NCBI RefSeq assembly: GCF_031312535.1
Contig: NZ_CP133594.1
Location: 1,302,001-1,366,000 of the forward strand
DNA: 64,000 nt
Reading direction: 5' to 3'
Source of the DNA: Methanolobus mangrovi
GTDB lineage: Archaea > Halobacteriota > Methanosarcinia > Methanosarcinales > Methanosarcinaceae
Both the position numbers and the translations under genes were made by a program. The notes beneath the pieces were generated by a model. That model saw only the letters and a list, made by a program, of their open reading frames with translations, searched no databases and was not told where the DNA came from. Numbering within the stretch: the stretch's first letter is position 1; each line of letters begins with the position of its first letter. Shown one piece after another: positions 55,861 through 64,000 of the stretch.

Positions 55861-57111
55861 TCAGGATAATTCTGCTGCTAAAGAAATGGCTTTATTTATA
55901 ATCTTGTCCCGTGCTTCAAAATCTATCGAAATATCTTTACCGTACTTGATATTATGAACAAGACCTTCATCAAATATCCATGCTACAATTGACATTGCTT
56001 TTTCTGACATTGGAAAAGAGAGACTGATCCTTTCCCACTTTGGAAGGAGATCATGGATCTGTGCTTTAAGTTCATCGAATCCAAAACCACTTTTTGCAGA
56101 CACAGCTACGGGATTGGGAGCAAGATAACCAAGACTTGACATGCGCTCTGTCAGTTCATCCTCTTCTATGAGATCAATTTTATTGAAAACTGTCACGATA
56201 GCCACATCCTGCAACTGATCCCACATTGTTTCATGGCATACAAGCAATTTTTTGCGTATGTTTTCCAGATCTTCAGAAGAATCAACAACAAGAAGAACGA
56301 CATCTGCAAGGAAAATTTCGTCAAGGGTGGACCGAAAAGCATCCACCATCCAGTGAGGAAGGTCTTCGATAAAACCGACGGTATCCGTTAGCAAGACATC
56401 TCTTCCCTCCACATTCAGTGAACGCGTAGTAGGAAGCAGTGTTGTGAATAGCATATCCTTAGACTCGACGTTCTCATCCACAAGAGCGTTGAAAAGAGTA
56501 CTTTTTCCTGCATTGGTGTAGCCTGCAAGTGCCACCAGCGAAAAACCCTTTGAGTGCCTGTGAATCCGGAGGGCTTCATTGTCCTTCTGTATCGTTTCCA
56601 GCTCACTTCTGATACGAGTCATCCTGTTCTTTATATCCTGTGCGTATGAATCCTCGTATCCTCCCAGACCCATAAAACCCGGCCTTTCATCTTTTTTGAG
56701 GATAGATATCACAGCCCGTGCCCTTGGAAGCTCATATTGGAGCCTTGCGAGTTCAACCTGCAATTTGGAACGATGAGTGGTTGCTCTGGTTGCGAATATT
56801 TCAAGGATTAGCTGAAACTTGTCAATAATCTCACAACGGCAGATCTCTGAAATATTGTATATCTGCATTGTACTGAGAGGATTGTGGAATATGATTTTAT
56901 CAGGTTTCAGATGAACAACCATTTGTGCCAGTTCATCGACCTTGCCCCTTCCAAGATGGAACTTCCTGTCAGGATGCCTGGTCTGGGTTAGTTCGCACAT
57001 AACCTCATAACCTGCTGCCTCAGCCAGTTCCCTGAGCTCATTTAGCTGAAGCATGTTCTTTTCATCTTCAGACCGTGGGTCATTTCGCTTTACTAAAATA
57101 GCACTTTTCAT
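55861..57111 (-). CDS. hflX: HflX-type GTPase
   Basis: A 416-residue ribosome-associated GTPase. The N-terminal HflX domain ends with GGYEDSY-type linker sequence. The G domain has GYTNAGKSTLFNALV (G1), DTVGFIEDLP (G3), NKIDL (G4) and SAKSG (G5). It splits or rescues stalled ribosomes in other organisms. The archaeal protein lacks the bacterial C-terminal extension beyond a short tail. AGGT is six bases from the ATG. It follows the DUF2209-like gene by 24 bp. Confidence 0.92.
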   Translation of the reverse strand: MKSAILVKRNDPRSEDEKNMLQLNELRELAEAAGYEVMCELTQTRHPDRKFHLGRGKVDELAQMVVHLKPDKIIFHNPLSTMQIYNISEICRCEIIDKFQLILEIFATRATTHRSKLQVELARLQYELPRARAVISILKKDERPGFMGLGGYEDSYAQDIKNRMTRIRSELETIQKDNEALRIHRHSKGFSLVALAGYTNAGKSTLFNALVDENVESKDMLFTTLLPTTRSLNVEGRDVLLTDTVGFIEDLPHWMVDAFRSTLDEIFLADVVLLVVDSSEDLENIRKKLLVCHETMWDQLQDVAIVTVFNKIDLIEEDELTERMSSLGYLAPNPVAVSAKSGFGFDELKAQIHDLLPKWERISLSFPMSEKAMSIVAWIFDEGLVHNIKYGKDISIDFEARDKIINKAISLAAELS

Positions 57112-57135
57112 AGGGATACCTGATTTCCTGAATAA

Positions 57136-57528
57136 TCATTGAACGCCCAGCTCTTTTAGAAGGAGTTTTCTTGAACTAAGCGATACATGATGGGCAATTT
57201 CAATGCATCGTCTTTCGCTCAGCGATTCCTGATATTTGAAATCATAAGAGAACATACTATCAATAAGCCATTGGGGTTTATTGTACATATCACCTGCTTC
57301 GGCGACTATGGTACCCTGGAACTTCAGTTCTGATACGGTCTCCTCGATCATCTTCACAACATACGGAATGTCGGGTGGCGATCTGCTCCTGAAAGACCGT
57401 ATCGTTATCTGGTTGACCTTCTCAATGTGGTCAGCAGTAACAGATGCAGCGACAGCCGCACATACCATAAGATATTCATCTTTTACCTTATGACGTCCGG
57501 AAATGTCTACTGCTATTATATCAAACAT
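57136..57528 (-). CDS. DUF2209-like small protein
   Basis: A 130-residue protein resembling DUF2209, a family restricted to methanogens and relatives. The start MFDIIAVDISGRHKVKDEYL has an RNase H-like DxSGR look, and the rest alternates strands and helices. A nuclease-like fold is only a suggestion. It precedes hflX on the same strand. Confidence 0.65.
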   Translation of the reverse strand: MFDIIAVDISGRHKVKDEYLMVCAAVAASVTADHIEKVNQITIRSFRSRSPPDIPYVVKMIEETVSELKFQGTIVAEAGDMYNKPQWLIDSMFSYDFKYQESLSERRCIEIAHHVSLSSRKLLLKELGVQ

Positions 57529-57573
57529 CTGCTAAATCAAAGACATGGATATTATATAAGTTTGAGTAAATCT

Positions 57574-58632
57574 TTACATCTTTATTCTGCCGATATCGAT
57601 ATACTCGATGCCACTTGCAAATTCGACGGAATATAACATCTGTTTCCTGACACTGTTGGCAAGTCTCACTGCCCTTGACATCAGGGGAAGGAAGAATTCA
57701 TAGTCCTGCGGAATTGCATGTACCAGATAATCCGAATGAGGAAGCTTGTTCAGTGATTTAACTTCATTGTAGACCCTGAAATGAGTACCAAATTTAAAAC
57801 CGGTCTTTGGAACAAATCCCCTGCTGCGAAGGTCAACATACGTGCTGTACTTGCGTTCAAAATCAGGATCAATGGATGATGCTGTCTCGGAGAATTCGGC
57901 AAGGTCAGGAATATTGCCCGTTGTGCCATCCTTAATCTTTATGAGAGCCTGCTCAAGCAGGTATGCAGATTCTACAAGAGATAACTGGAGACGCTCATTA
58001 TCAAGAGGTTTACCATAAAAACCATTTTCGTAAAGCAGATGTGAAGCCTCTTCATCCCATATCAGGACACGGTCTTCCAGCATCGTTGCAGGAACAGGTT
58101 CATCCTCTGGAAGGATTGCATCCATACTCCCTTTGATATCAGCTTTCTTCACTTCATAATAAGTAAGGTCACTTTCTTCATCAACAATGGCAAGCACCAT
58201 TTGCTTGCGAACGTTTACCGCAGCAGTGTACTGTGAAAGAAGGTCCTTAATAGGCATTGGGATACGCTCAGACCTTACATAGACGAACATCTTTGCCTGG
58301 GTCTTGCCCGGATGGCCTCCCCTGGGATATACCCGGAAATCCGTAACACTTGGCTGGACATAGTATCCCCTCTCTCGAAGGTCTTTGTAAACAATGTACT
58401 TCAACTCAAAGAACTGCTGTCTGTTAGATGCTTCTGTGAAAAACTCCTGAAATGTAAGGGCCTTTTCATCCATGGTAATCTCAAGCCTGTTCTTGTAAAG
58501 CAGATATGCTGCCTCGATAAGTGTGAGTTCAAGAACATCGCCCTTTGGACGTCCGTAATACCCGGTGTTATACAGCTCATTAATAGCCTGTTTCCCGGCC
58601 TTTACCCTATCGTTGATAAGTTTTCCAATCAA
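57574..58632 (-). CDS. endA: tRNA-splicing endonuclease (two-domain euryarchaeal form)
   Basis: Cuts introns from tRNA and rRNA precursors at bulge-helix-bulge sites. The 352-residue chain has two endonuclease repeats. The first is degenerate at the active site (YYVQPSVTDFRVYPRGG), and the second is catalytic (FKFGTHFRVY with His, HSDYLVH, and RLANSVRKQMLY with Lys). This is the fused homodimer form. The open frame begins with GTG at 58641, but CAGGTG (58646-58641) is eight bases from a TTG at 58632. From there the product begins with MIGKL, as homologues do, so that start is chosen. Confidence 0.9.
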   Translation of the reverse strand: MIGKLINDRVKAGKQAINELYNTGYYGRPKGDVLELTLIEAAYLLYKNRLEITMDEKALTFQEFFTEASNRQQFFELKYIVYKDLRERGYYVQPSVTDFRVYPRGGHPGKTQAKMFVYVRSERIPMPIKDLLSQYTAAVNVRKQMVLAIVDEESDLTYYEVKKADIKGSMDAILPEDEPVPATMLEDRVLIWDEEASHLLYENGFYGKPLDNERLQLSLVESAYLLEQALIKIKDGTTGNIPDLAEFSETASSIDPDFERKYSTYVDLRSRGFVPKTGFKFGTHFRVYNEVKSLNKLPHSDYLVHAIPQDYEFFLPLMSRAVRLANSVRKQMLYSVEFASGIEYIDIGRIKM

Positions 58633-58775
58633 AAAATTCACCTGAATTAAATAAGAATATGTGTAAGAATGTATATGGATTCAGATATTGGACTACCTAT
58701 TTAACCATAGTGGACTGGAACCTGTGATTCCTGAAATATTGGAACAAAAGAGAATGTGAGAGTGACAATTGAAAA

Positions 58776-58811
58776 TGAAGCCTGAAAGCCTCAGCTTAGA
58801 GGTAGGCTTCA
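58776..58811 (-). terminator. Hairpin over the glucan phosphorylase stop
   Basis: Arms TGAAGCCT (58776-58783) and AGGCTTCA (58804-58811) pair perfectly and enclose a second CCTC/GAGG stem. The structure spans the stop codon of the phosphorylase gene and is followed on the minus strand by a short T stretch. Confidence 0.55.
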
Positions 58812-60469
58812 GTAACATAACGGTGCATCATCCTATGACTATTGAAGTAGTATGCGATTAGTTCAATTGAATTGTTTATGAGGTTCACCCATTCATCTTT
58901 TCTCCAGTAGTATTTTGGGATTATGATATATTCCAATTTATTGTAAAGGTCATCCAGTTCCATCATTTCAATTTGTTCCAGAGATTTATCCACTTCCGGC
59001 CTGGGACCGATGGAATAACCTGTGACACCTTCAACACAACCTTCTATCCACCAGCCATCAAGCACACTGAAATTTACAACACCATTATGTGCGGCCTTCA
59101 TACCACTGGTACCGGATGCTTCAAGTGGTTTTCTGGGATTGTTAAGCCAAACGTCAACGCCCGATACCATCTTCAGGGAAAGATCCATATCGTAATTTTC
59201 CAGATAAGCAATCTTTATTTCACTTTTGAGTTCTTCAGCATACCTAAAGATCATCTCTATGAATTTTTTGCCCTGTTCATCTTTAGGATGGGCTTTTCCT
59301 GCAAAGATCAACTGTATCTTTCCGGCTTCATTCACCTTTCTGAGTCTTTTAAGATCAGAAAAGATTAAAGTGGGTCTTTTGTATTCTGTAATGCGTCTTG
59401 CAAAGCCAATGGTCAGTGTATCATAATCCATATCATTCCCACATTCACGATTCACATAATCAATGAGATCTTTTTTTGCGAACTCATGCGCATCCCATAT
59501 TTCACTATCCGGTATACTGCGGACCCTGACAAGAAGCTCCGGCTCATTTGCCCAGCCGGGAAGATATTCATCATAAAGTTTTCTGAAATGAGAACAAACC
59601 CATGTATAAGAGTGAACACCATTTGTTATAGAATTGAACTTGTATCCGGGAAACATTTTTTCAGATATTTCCCTGTGCCTTTTTGCAACACCGTTGACAT
59701 AGTTTGAAAGGTTCAGACCAAGAACGGTCATATTCAATTGGTGTTCTCCGCCATACTTTTTGAGAATCTCAAAATCCGAGTTTTGCCCGATCAACTCCAT
59801 CACAAGGTCATGTGAGAATACATCGTGTCCGCTTTCAATAGGTGTATGAGTAGTAAAAACACACAGCTCTTTGACTTTTGAGACTGACACATTATTCTGG
59901 TGCAGTAATTCAAGAGCAAGCAGACTGGAATGGCCTTCATTCATATGATATTTAGTTATGGAATAACCAAGCTCTTTCAGCATCCTGACCCCACCGATAC
60001 CCAATATCATTTCCTGCTTCAATCGGTATTTTCGATCTCCGCCGTAAAGACTATGGGTTATCTGCCTGTCTTCCATGGAATTTCCTTCAACATCCGTATC
60101 CAGGAAAAGTACAGGAACGGTTTCCTGGGTGAGACTTTGGTGCTCATAGAACCATGCTTTGACCTTTACATCCCTGTTCTGAATTGTCACAGTCACTTCA
60201 GCTGGCAGAGGTTGCATGAAATCAGATGGGGACCATTCCTGCGGATGTTCGGTTTGCCTGCCAGCAGAATCAAGCTTCTGCATAAAATATCCCCTTCTGT
60301 TCAGGAGAGTGACACCAATAAGTGGAAGCCCCAGATCAGCGCTTGCCTTTATGGTATCGCCTGCCAGTATACCCAATCCACCACTGTAAGTAGGAATCTC
60401 CTTCTTTAATCCGATCTCCATTGAAAAATAGGCTATCTTACGCCCTTTTTCCAGAATGATATTATCCAT
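58796..60469 (-). CDS. glgP: Alpha-glucan phosphorylase, short archaeal type
   Basis: Cleaves glycogen or maltodextrin with phosphate to give glucose 1-phosphate. The 557-residue protein has YFSMEIGL and TYSGGLGILAGD near the N-terminus, ITNGVHSYTW, IGFARRITEYKRP, and the pyridoxal phosphate region EASGTSGMKAAHNG near the C-terminus, with the cofactor lysine. The frame starts at 60487, but AAGGAG (60484-60479) is nine bases from the ATG at 60469, which is preferred. The gene stands alone and fits use of stored glycogen in methanogens. Confidence 0.9.
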   Translation of the reverse strand: MDNIILEKGRKIAYFSMEIGLKKEIPTYSGGLGILAGDTIKASADLGLPLIGVTLLNRRGYFMQKLDSAGRQTEHPQEWSPSDFMQPLPAEVTVTIQNRDVKVKAWFYEHQSLTQETVPVLFLDTDVEGNSMEDRQITHSLYGGDRKYRLKQEMILGIGGVRMLKELGYSITKYHMNEGHSSLLALELLHQNNVSVSKVKELCVFTTHTPIESGHDVFSHDLVMELIGQNSDFEILKKYGGEHQLNMTVLGLNLSNYVNGVAKRHREISEKMFPGYKFNSITNGVHSYTWVCSHFRKLYDEYLPGWANEPELLVRVRSIPDSEIWDAHEFAKKDLIDYVNRECGNDMDYDTLTIGFARRITEYKRPTLIFSDLKRLRKVNEAGKIQLIFAGKAHPKDEQGKKFIEMIFRYAEELKSEIKIAYLENYDMDLSLKMVSGVDVWLNNPRKPLEASGTSGMKAAHNGVVNFSVLDGWWIEGCVEGVTGYSIGPRPEVDKSLEQIEMMELDDLYNKLEYIIIPKYYWRKDEWVNLINNSIELIAYYFNSHRMMHRYVTEAYL

Positions 60470-60629
60470 ATTATCATGCTCCTTCATGCTCTATGAAATA
60501 TCTTTTGAAAATATTCTATTAAGGTTATTAACAATAAAATGACGTATTCACTAATATGCTTTCACATGAACAATTATAAATTAAAAAATAAGTGAAGTTA
60601 CGACTTCCAATATTGCAAAAAAGATTAAC

Positions 60630-62108
60630 TCATTCCCTCATCACAAAATCCACAAAGCTCCCTGCAAACTCCCTGTAAGAACTCGCAACCAGATGAGCAT
60701 AGCATCCCAGAGTATTATTCACAGTAAGTCCGTCCCAACCGTCAATAATGCCGGTTCCGCGGGATAATTTGATAGCGAACTTTGCATCCTTCGGGATATC
60801 TGTAACTTCTGAGTGATGGAACTCATGACCACGGAAAGAGTTTCCTGTTTTGCCGATGACTGAATCCATTGCCAGTGAACCAATATTATAGCTGACAACA
60901 CGTTTGTGGCCCATCAAAGTATGTCCGGGAAGTGCTCCCACCATATCGTGGGTTGATTCTGGCATCTCAGCCATATTGTGAGCGCCCTGTCCTTTTACTC
61001 CCGTACTGAGTTTTTCAGTCAGATACATGAGGCCACCGCATTCCGCATAGATTGGCAGGCCGGAACGTGATGCATCCAGAACGTCTTCACGCATGGAAAC
61101 GTTGTTCTCAAGTTCTGCAGCGAAAAGCTCAGGATAGCCGCCGCCAAGATACAGGCCATCGACATCCGGGAGTTTTTTATCATGGATCGGGCTGAAGTAT
61201 TTGATATCTGCCCCTGCCATCTGGAGCAGTTCCAGGTTATCGTGGTAATAGAAATTGAAAGCTTCATCAAGAGCAACACCAATGACCGGACGCTCTCCTT
61301 CGATCTCACGGGGAGTGAAAACTGTTTTTGGCGGACGCTCAAGAGCAGGAGCTGTTTGAGCCATCTCCAGCAGACGATCGATCTTAATGCCATCCTTAAT
61401 GGTATTTTTAATGAAATCTATCCGCTCATCATAATTGTCAGCCCGACGGCGCTCCTCTATTGCAGGAACAAGGCCTAGATGCCTCATGGATATCTTCATG
61501 GAATTATTGCGGCGAATCACACCGATAACAGGAATACCTGTGTAGTGTTCGATGGCCTCTGTGGCTTTTTTCTCGTGGCGCGGACCACCTATATTGTTGA
61601 GGATGACACCGGTTATATGCACATCCCTGTCGAAATACTTAAAACCGTTTACAAGAGCAGCAGCCGAACGGGTGATACTCCTTGCATTGATGATAAGGAT
61701 AACAGAACATTTCAGTATCTTAGCTATCTGTGCGGTGCTGCCTGTGTCCGAAAAACTGTCAAAACCTTCAAACAGGCCACGAACACCTTCAATGATAGCG
61801 ATATCAGCATCACCGTCAGCTTCCGTGCCATGAATGAAAACATCCCGCACACCCTCCTCGTCCATCAGGAAACCATCGATATTACGAGCTCTGCGGCCCG
61901 TTATCTCAGAATAGTAACTGGGGTCGATGTAATCCAGTCCGACCTTATACGGCTGGACCTTATAACCCGCCTCGGTAAGAGCCGCAAGCAGACCAATTGT
62001 AATAGTGGTCTTGCCTGAGGAGGAACTGCCTGCTGACAGGAGTATCCTTGGTATTTCTTTTGTTTCTTGCTTTATTTCCGGGACAGGAGGATTGTGGGAC
62101 ATGGTCAT
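60630..62108 (-). CDS. cfbB: Ni-sirohydrochlorin a,c-diamide synthase
   Basis: An ATP- and glutamine-dependent amidase of the CbiA family that amidates Ni-sirohydrochlorin in coenzyme F430 synthesis. The P-loop domain starts ILLSAGSSSSGKTTI, with later EGVRGLFEG and TGVILNN. The C-terminal class I glutaminase domain has the catalytic Cys in YAECGGLMYL. Cobyrinate synthase (cobB) is the alternative for the family, but the location next to cfbC-cfbD settles it. Start: ATG at 62108, five bases after the cfbC stop; an ATG at 62102 with AAGG ten bases upstream is also possible. Confidence 0.9.
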   Translation of the reverse strand: MTMSHNPPVPEIKQETKEIPRILLSAGSSSSGKTTITIGLLAALTEAGYKVQPYKVGLDYIDPSYYSEITGRRARNIDGFLMDEEGVRDVFIHGTEADGDADIAIIEGVRGLFEGFDSFSDTGSTAQIAKILKCSVILIINARSITRSAAALVNGFKYFDRDVHITGVILNNIGGPRHEKKATEAIEHYTGIPVIGVIRRNNSMKISMRHLGLVPAIEERRRADNYDERIDFIKNTIKDGIKIDRLLEMAQTAPALERPPKTVFTPREIEGERPVIGVALDEAFNFYYHDNLELLQMAGADIKYFSPIHDKKLPDVDGLYLGGGYPELFAAELENNVSMREDVLDASRSGLPIYAECGGLMYLTEKLSTGVKGQGAHNMAEMPESTHDMVGALPGHTLMGHKRVVSYNIGSLAMDSVIGKTGNSFRGHEFHHSEVTDIPKDAKFAIKLSRGTGIIDGWDGLTVNNTLGCYAHLVASSYREFAGSFVDFVMRE

Positions 62109-62113
62109 CAACC

Positions 62114-62905
62114 TTAACGTGTAAGTTCGCGAAGCCTTTCATCTTCAAGTGCTTCAGGCATGACAGAATCTTCATTTGACATGATTGCATGTGCAAGTTC
62201 ACGATAGACACCTGCAACAGGTGAGTCAGGAGCCTTTTCAAGCACGGAGAAACCATCCCTCTCGCAGTCCTGAACTATCTGCTCTTTTGGAATGAAAGCC
62301 ATGAGTTTACTGCCTATCTCCCCCGAGAACTTCCTAACAATATCCTCTTCCCTTGTAACACTTCTGGAATTGCAGATTATGCCGGAAAGCTGAGTATCTA
62401 TCTTGGCAAGTCCCCTGCAGATATTGTTTGCAGCATAGAGTGGCATGTATTCACCTGATGTAAGAATGTAAGCCTGGTTCACAAGTCCCTTGCGTATAGG
62501 CGCAACAAAGCCGCCACACACGATATCCCCAGGAACATCGTAGATGATAAGGTCCATATCATCGATAGACTTGCACATCTGCTTCAATTTCTGGATAGCA
62601 ACGATAATCCCTCGTCCTGCACAGCCAATTCCAGGTTCGGGGCCACCGACTTCCACACATTTAACACCTTTGTAACCTTCATGGACGATATCTTCCTCCT
62701 TGACATCGATCTTCTGCCTGAGAAGGTCAAGGATTGTTGGTATTCTCTTACCACCAAGGAGTGTGATGGATGAATCGCTCTTTGGATCGCATCCGATGAT
62801 CATGACTTTGTAACCTTCATCTGCACAGGCTGCTGCAACATTTGAAGCGGTACTGGATTTGCCGATGCCACCTTTGCCGTAGATGGCTATTCTTTTCTGT
62901 GCCAT
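62114..62905 (-). CDS. cfbC: Ni-sirohydrochlorin a,c-diamide reductive cyclase, reductase component
   Basis: A NifH-like iron protein that passes electrons to CfbD in ATP-driven ring reduction for F430. The P-loop GKGGIGKS is at residues 10-17. The two cysteines ligating the shared [4Fe-4S] cluster are Cys95 (GIGCAGRG) and Cys130 (GDIVCGGF). The ATG at 62905 overlaps the cfbD stop by one base (TGATG) and has GGAGG seven bases before it, so a TTG at 62908 is less likely. 263 residues. Confidence 0.93.
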   Translation of the reverse strand: MAQKRIAIYGKGGIGKSSTASNVAAACADEGYKVMIIGCDPKSDSSITLLGGKRIPTILDLLRQKIDVKEEDIVHEGYKGVKCVEVGGPEPGIGCAGRGIIVAIQKLKQMCKSIDDMDLIIYDVPGDIVCGGFVAPIRKGLVNQAYILTSGEYMPLYAANNICRGLAKIDTQLSGIICNSRSVTREEDIVRKFSGEIGSKLMAFIPKEQIVQDCERDGFSVLEKAPDSPVAGVYRELAHAIMSNEDSVMPEALEDERLRELTR

Positions 62906-64000
62906 CAAGCAGCCTCCTGTTCCGCGTCTAATATATCCTTTGCAACTTCACGCATCGTTGCCCCAAACTCGGATTCAACAATGTGGGTCACACCAAGTGT
63001 CTTCGGATGCAGGTCGATCTCCACAATGACATTCGTGTGTCCCATTTCCTTTAACGGAATAACCTGTCTGGGACCATTTGTAACGGATATTACTTCCATT
63101 CCTGCAAGGTTGTCCATAGGTATTGCATGTGGCACACCGGTGATAACAGCAAAGTCGAAGTCGCTGTATTTTTCGGCGATCAGTTCACTGACCTTTTCAC
63201 CTGCAATTGGGTACTCGTCCATACCACCAATATTCTCATGGATCGTGATTCCTTTTTCCTTGAAATCTTCCATTATTGATCTGGCATGATGCCGAACCCG
63301 TGGAAGACCAAGAGTATCATCCACGTTTGCCATGTTGATGACATTCTCTTCCATGCCAAGCTGGGCAGCTACTTCATTGATAGCAACGGTTATGTCAGCG
63401 AACATATAACCAGTCTCTTTCTTAGCATTCATAATGGTAAGACAGCGCTTGCCTTCTTTCAGATAATTGATAACCTTTTCAGCAACCTTATACTTCAGGT
63501 CTCCGCGTGAAGGAGTAAGGTATTCCCTGCTTGCTGCACCATGACGCTTCTCCACATTGGTTGCTTCCTCAAGAAGGATCTTCTGCCTTTCAAGCTCATC
63601 CGAATCTATGATACCTGCATCACATGCAGATTCCAATGCTATGAGAACACCTTTGGTATTGTTAGGGTATCCTGCATGCACTTCCACCTCAATGACAGGT
63701 ACATCCAGTTTTGCATCCTGAACAGGCTCACGGAGCTCCTCTCCAATGATCATACTGGCACAGGTGCCCACCACGCCGATGAGTTTCGGATTGAACATCT
63801 CATTTACTTTTGTAAGTAAAGATGAGAGTTCATCACGTCCTCCAAAGACAAAGCCATTCTCATCAAGAGCAGTGGTCACAACATGTATACCATCCTCTTC
63901 AAGGAGTCTTGCGTGTTTGAATGAGCAACCGGGCGGACCGTGAAGTATAGCAACATCAACATTCAGGTCACGTAATGTATATAAGGCAGCCACGATAGAG
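62905..64000 (-). CDS. cfbD: Ni-sirohydrochlorin a,c-diamide reductive cyclase, catalytic component (5' end cut)
   Basis: The NifD/NifK-like component that binds the nickel tetrapyrrole. Visible motifs include the Cys ligand in [28 protein letters not shown] and [11 protein letters not shown]. The frame is open to the window edge. The GTG at 63993 is probably an internal Val, because the preceding codons read Ser-Ile and match homologues (SIVAALYTL). About 15-20 N-terminal residues are therefore missing. It is coupled to cfbC by a one-base overlap. Confidence 0.92.
   Translation of the reverse strand, partial: SIVAALYTLRDLNVDVAILHGPPGCSFKHARLLEEDGIHVVTTALDENGFVFGGRDELSSLLTKVNEMFNPKLIGVVGTCASMIIGEELREPVQDAKLDVPVIEVEVHAGYPNNTKGVLIALESACDAGIIDSDELERQKILLEEATNVEKRHGAASREYLTPSRGDLKYKVAEKVINYLKEGKRCLTIMNAKKETGYMFADITVAINEVAAQLGMEENVINMANVDDTLGLPRVRHHARSIMEDFKEKGITIHENIGGMDEYPIAGEKVSELIAEKYSDFDFAVITGVPHAIPMDNLAGMEVISVTNGPRQVIPLKEMGHTNVIVEIDLHPKTLGVTHIVESEFGATMREVAKDILDAEQEAA

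Noticed and set aside
62991-63993. GTG at 63993 as the true start of cfbD
   Set aside because: The frame continues to the window edge and the preceding codons read Ser-Ile, matching homologues just before Val-Ala-Ala, so the gene is cut rather than complete.
1-64000. Transfer RNA, ribosomal RNA, insertion sequences or prophage
   Set aside because: I looked for the usual tRNA arms, rRNA cores, transposase motifs and phage genes and saw none; short diverged cases could be missed by eye.

Overview
The window is chromosomal DNA of a methylotrophic, cytochrome-bearing methanogenic archaeon of the Methanosarcinaceae. Diagnostic genes are a membrane-type heterodisulfide reductase (hdrED), methylcobamide:CoM methyltransferase (mtaA), factor F430 genes (cfbB-cfbC-cfbD), a tetrahydromethanopterin-type dmrX, split pyruvate carboxylase (pycB-pycA), MCM, EndA and an archaeal RNase P RNA. 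Base composition is moderately AT-rich, with TATA-type promoters and Shine-Dalgarno sites. The genus (Methanolobus, Methanococcoides or similar) cannot be fixed from the sequence alone.

Layout, left to right. 1-1700: the start of a hydantoinase/oxoprolinase-like gene, mtaA with a strong terminator, and an Sm-like small protein. 1.8-6 kb: Lhr-type helicase, translationally coupled to a metallophosphoesterase, with a small membrane protein upstream. 6-8.8 kb: a methanogen winged-helix regulator (DUF1724 type), a deoxyhypusine-synthase-like gene and pyrF. 8.9-11.4 kb: a two-gene operon of an actin-like ATPase and a long coiled-coil protein. 11.6-21.2 kb: a dense polyphosphate district (ppx, ppk1, membrane CHAD protein, ferredoxin, DUF4010/MgtC-like membrane protein, tandem PPK2, CYTH-HD fusion). 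21.2-32.6 kb: a chemosensory district (GNAT, short CheR, CheW, two very large soluble poly-HAMP methyl-accepting proteins, a decayed CheW between them, and a kinase-less HTH-PAS protein). 32.8-37.7 kb: pycB-pycA-birA and a small S-layer-like surface protein. 37.7-42.5 kb: two coupled coiled-coil proteins, DUF424, mcm and a TrmJ-like methyltransferase. 42.8-47.3 kb: hdrE-hdrD, two overlapping DUF116 genes and a geranylgeranyl-reductase-family flavoprotein. 47.3-49 kb: rnpB and three small genes, including a GDT1-family transporter. 49.2-55 kb: an archaeal glutamate-synthase-family flavoprotein with a possible structured leader, a zinc-ribbon protein, and a probable tetrahydromethanopterin cluster (methanogenesis marker 9, CitG-like, DUF447, dmrX). 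55-60.5 kb: PHP phosphoesterase, hflX, a DUF2209-like gene, endA and glucan phosphorylase. 60.6-64 kb: cfbB-cfbC-cfbD, the last cut by the window edge.

The most interesting parts are the actin-like/coiled-coil operon, the polyphosphate district (short Ppx with an HD domain found instead on a CYTH protein), and the soluble poly-HAMP receptors with Cys-bearing PAS pairs. At single-gene scale, the CheW remnant and an apparent AUA start codon behind a perfect Shine-Dalgarno site stand out.
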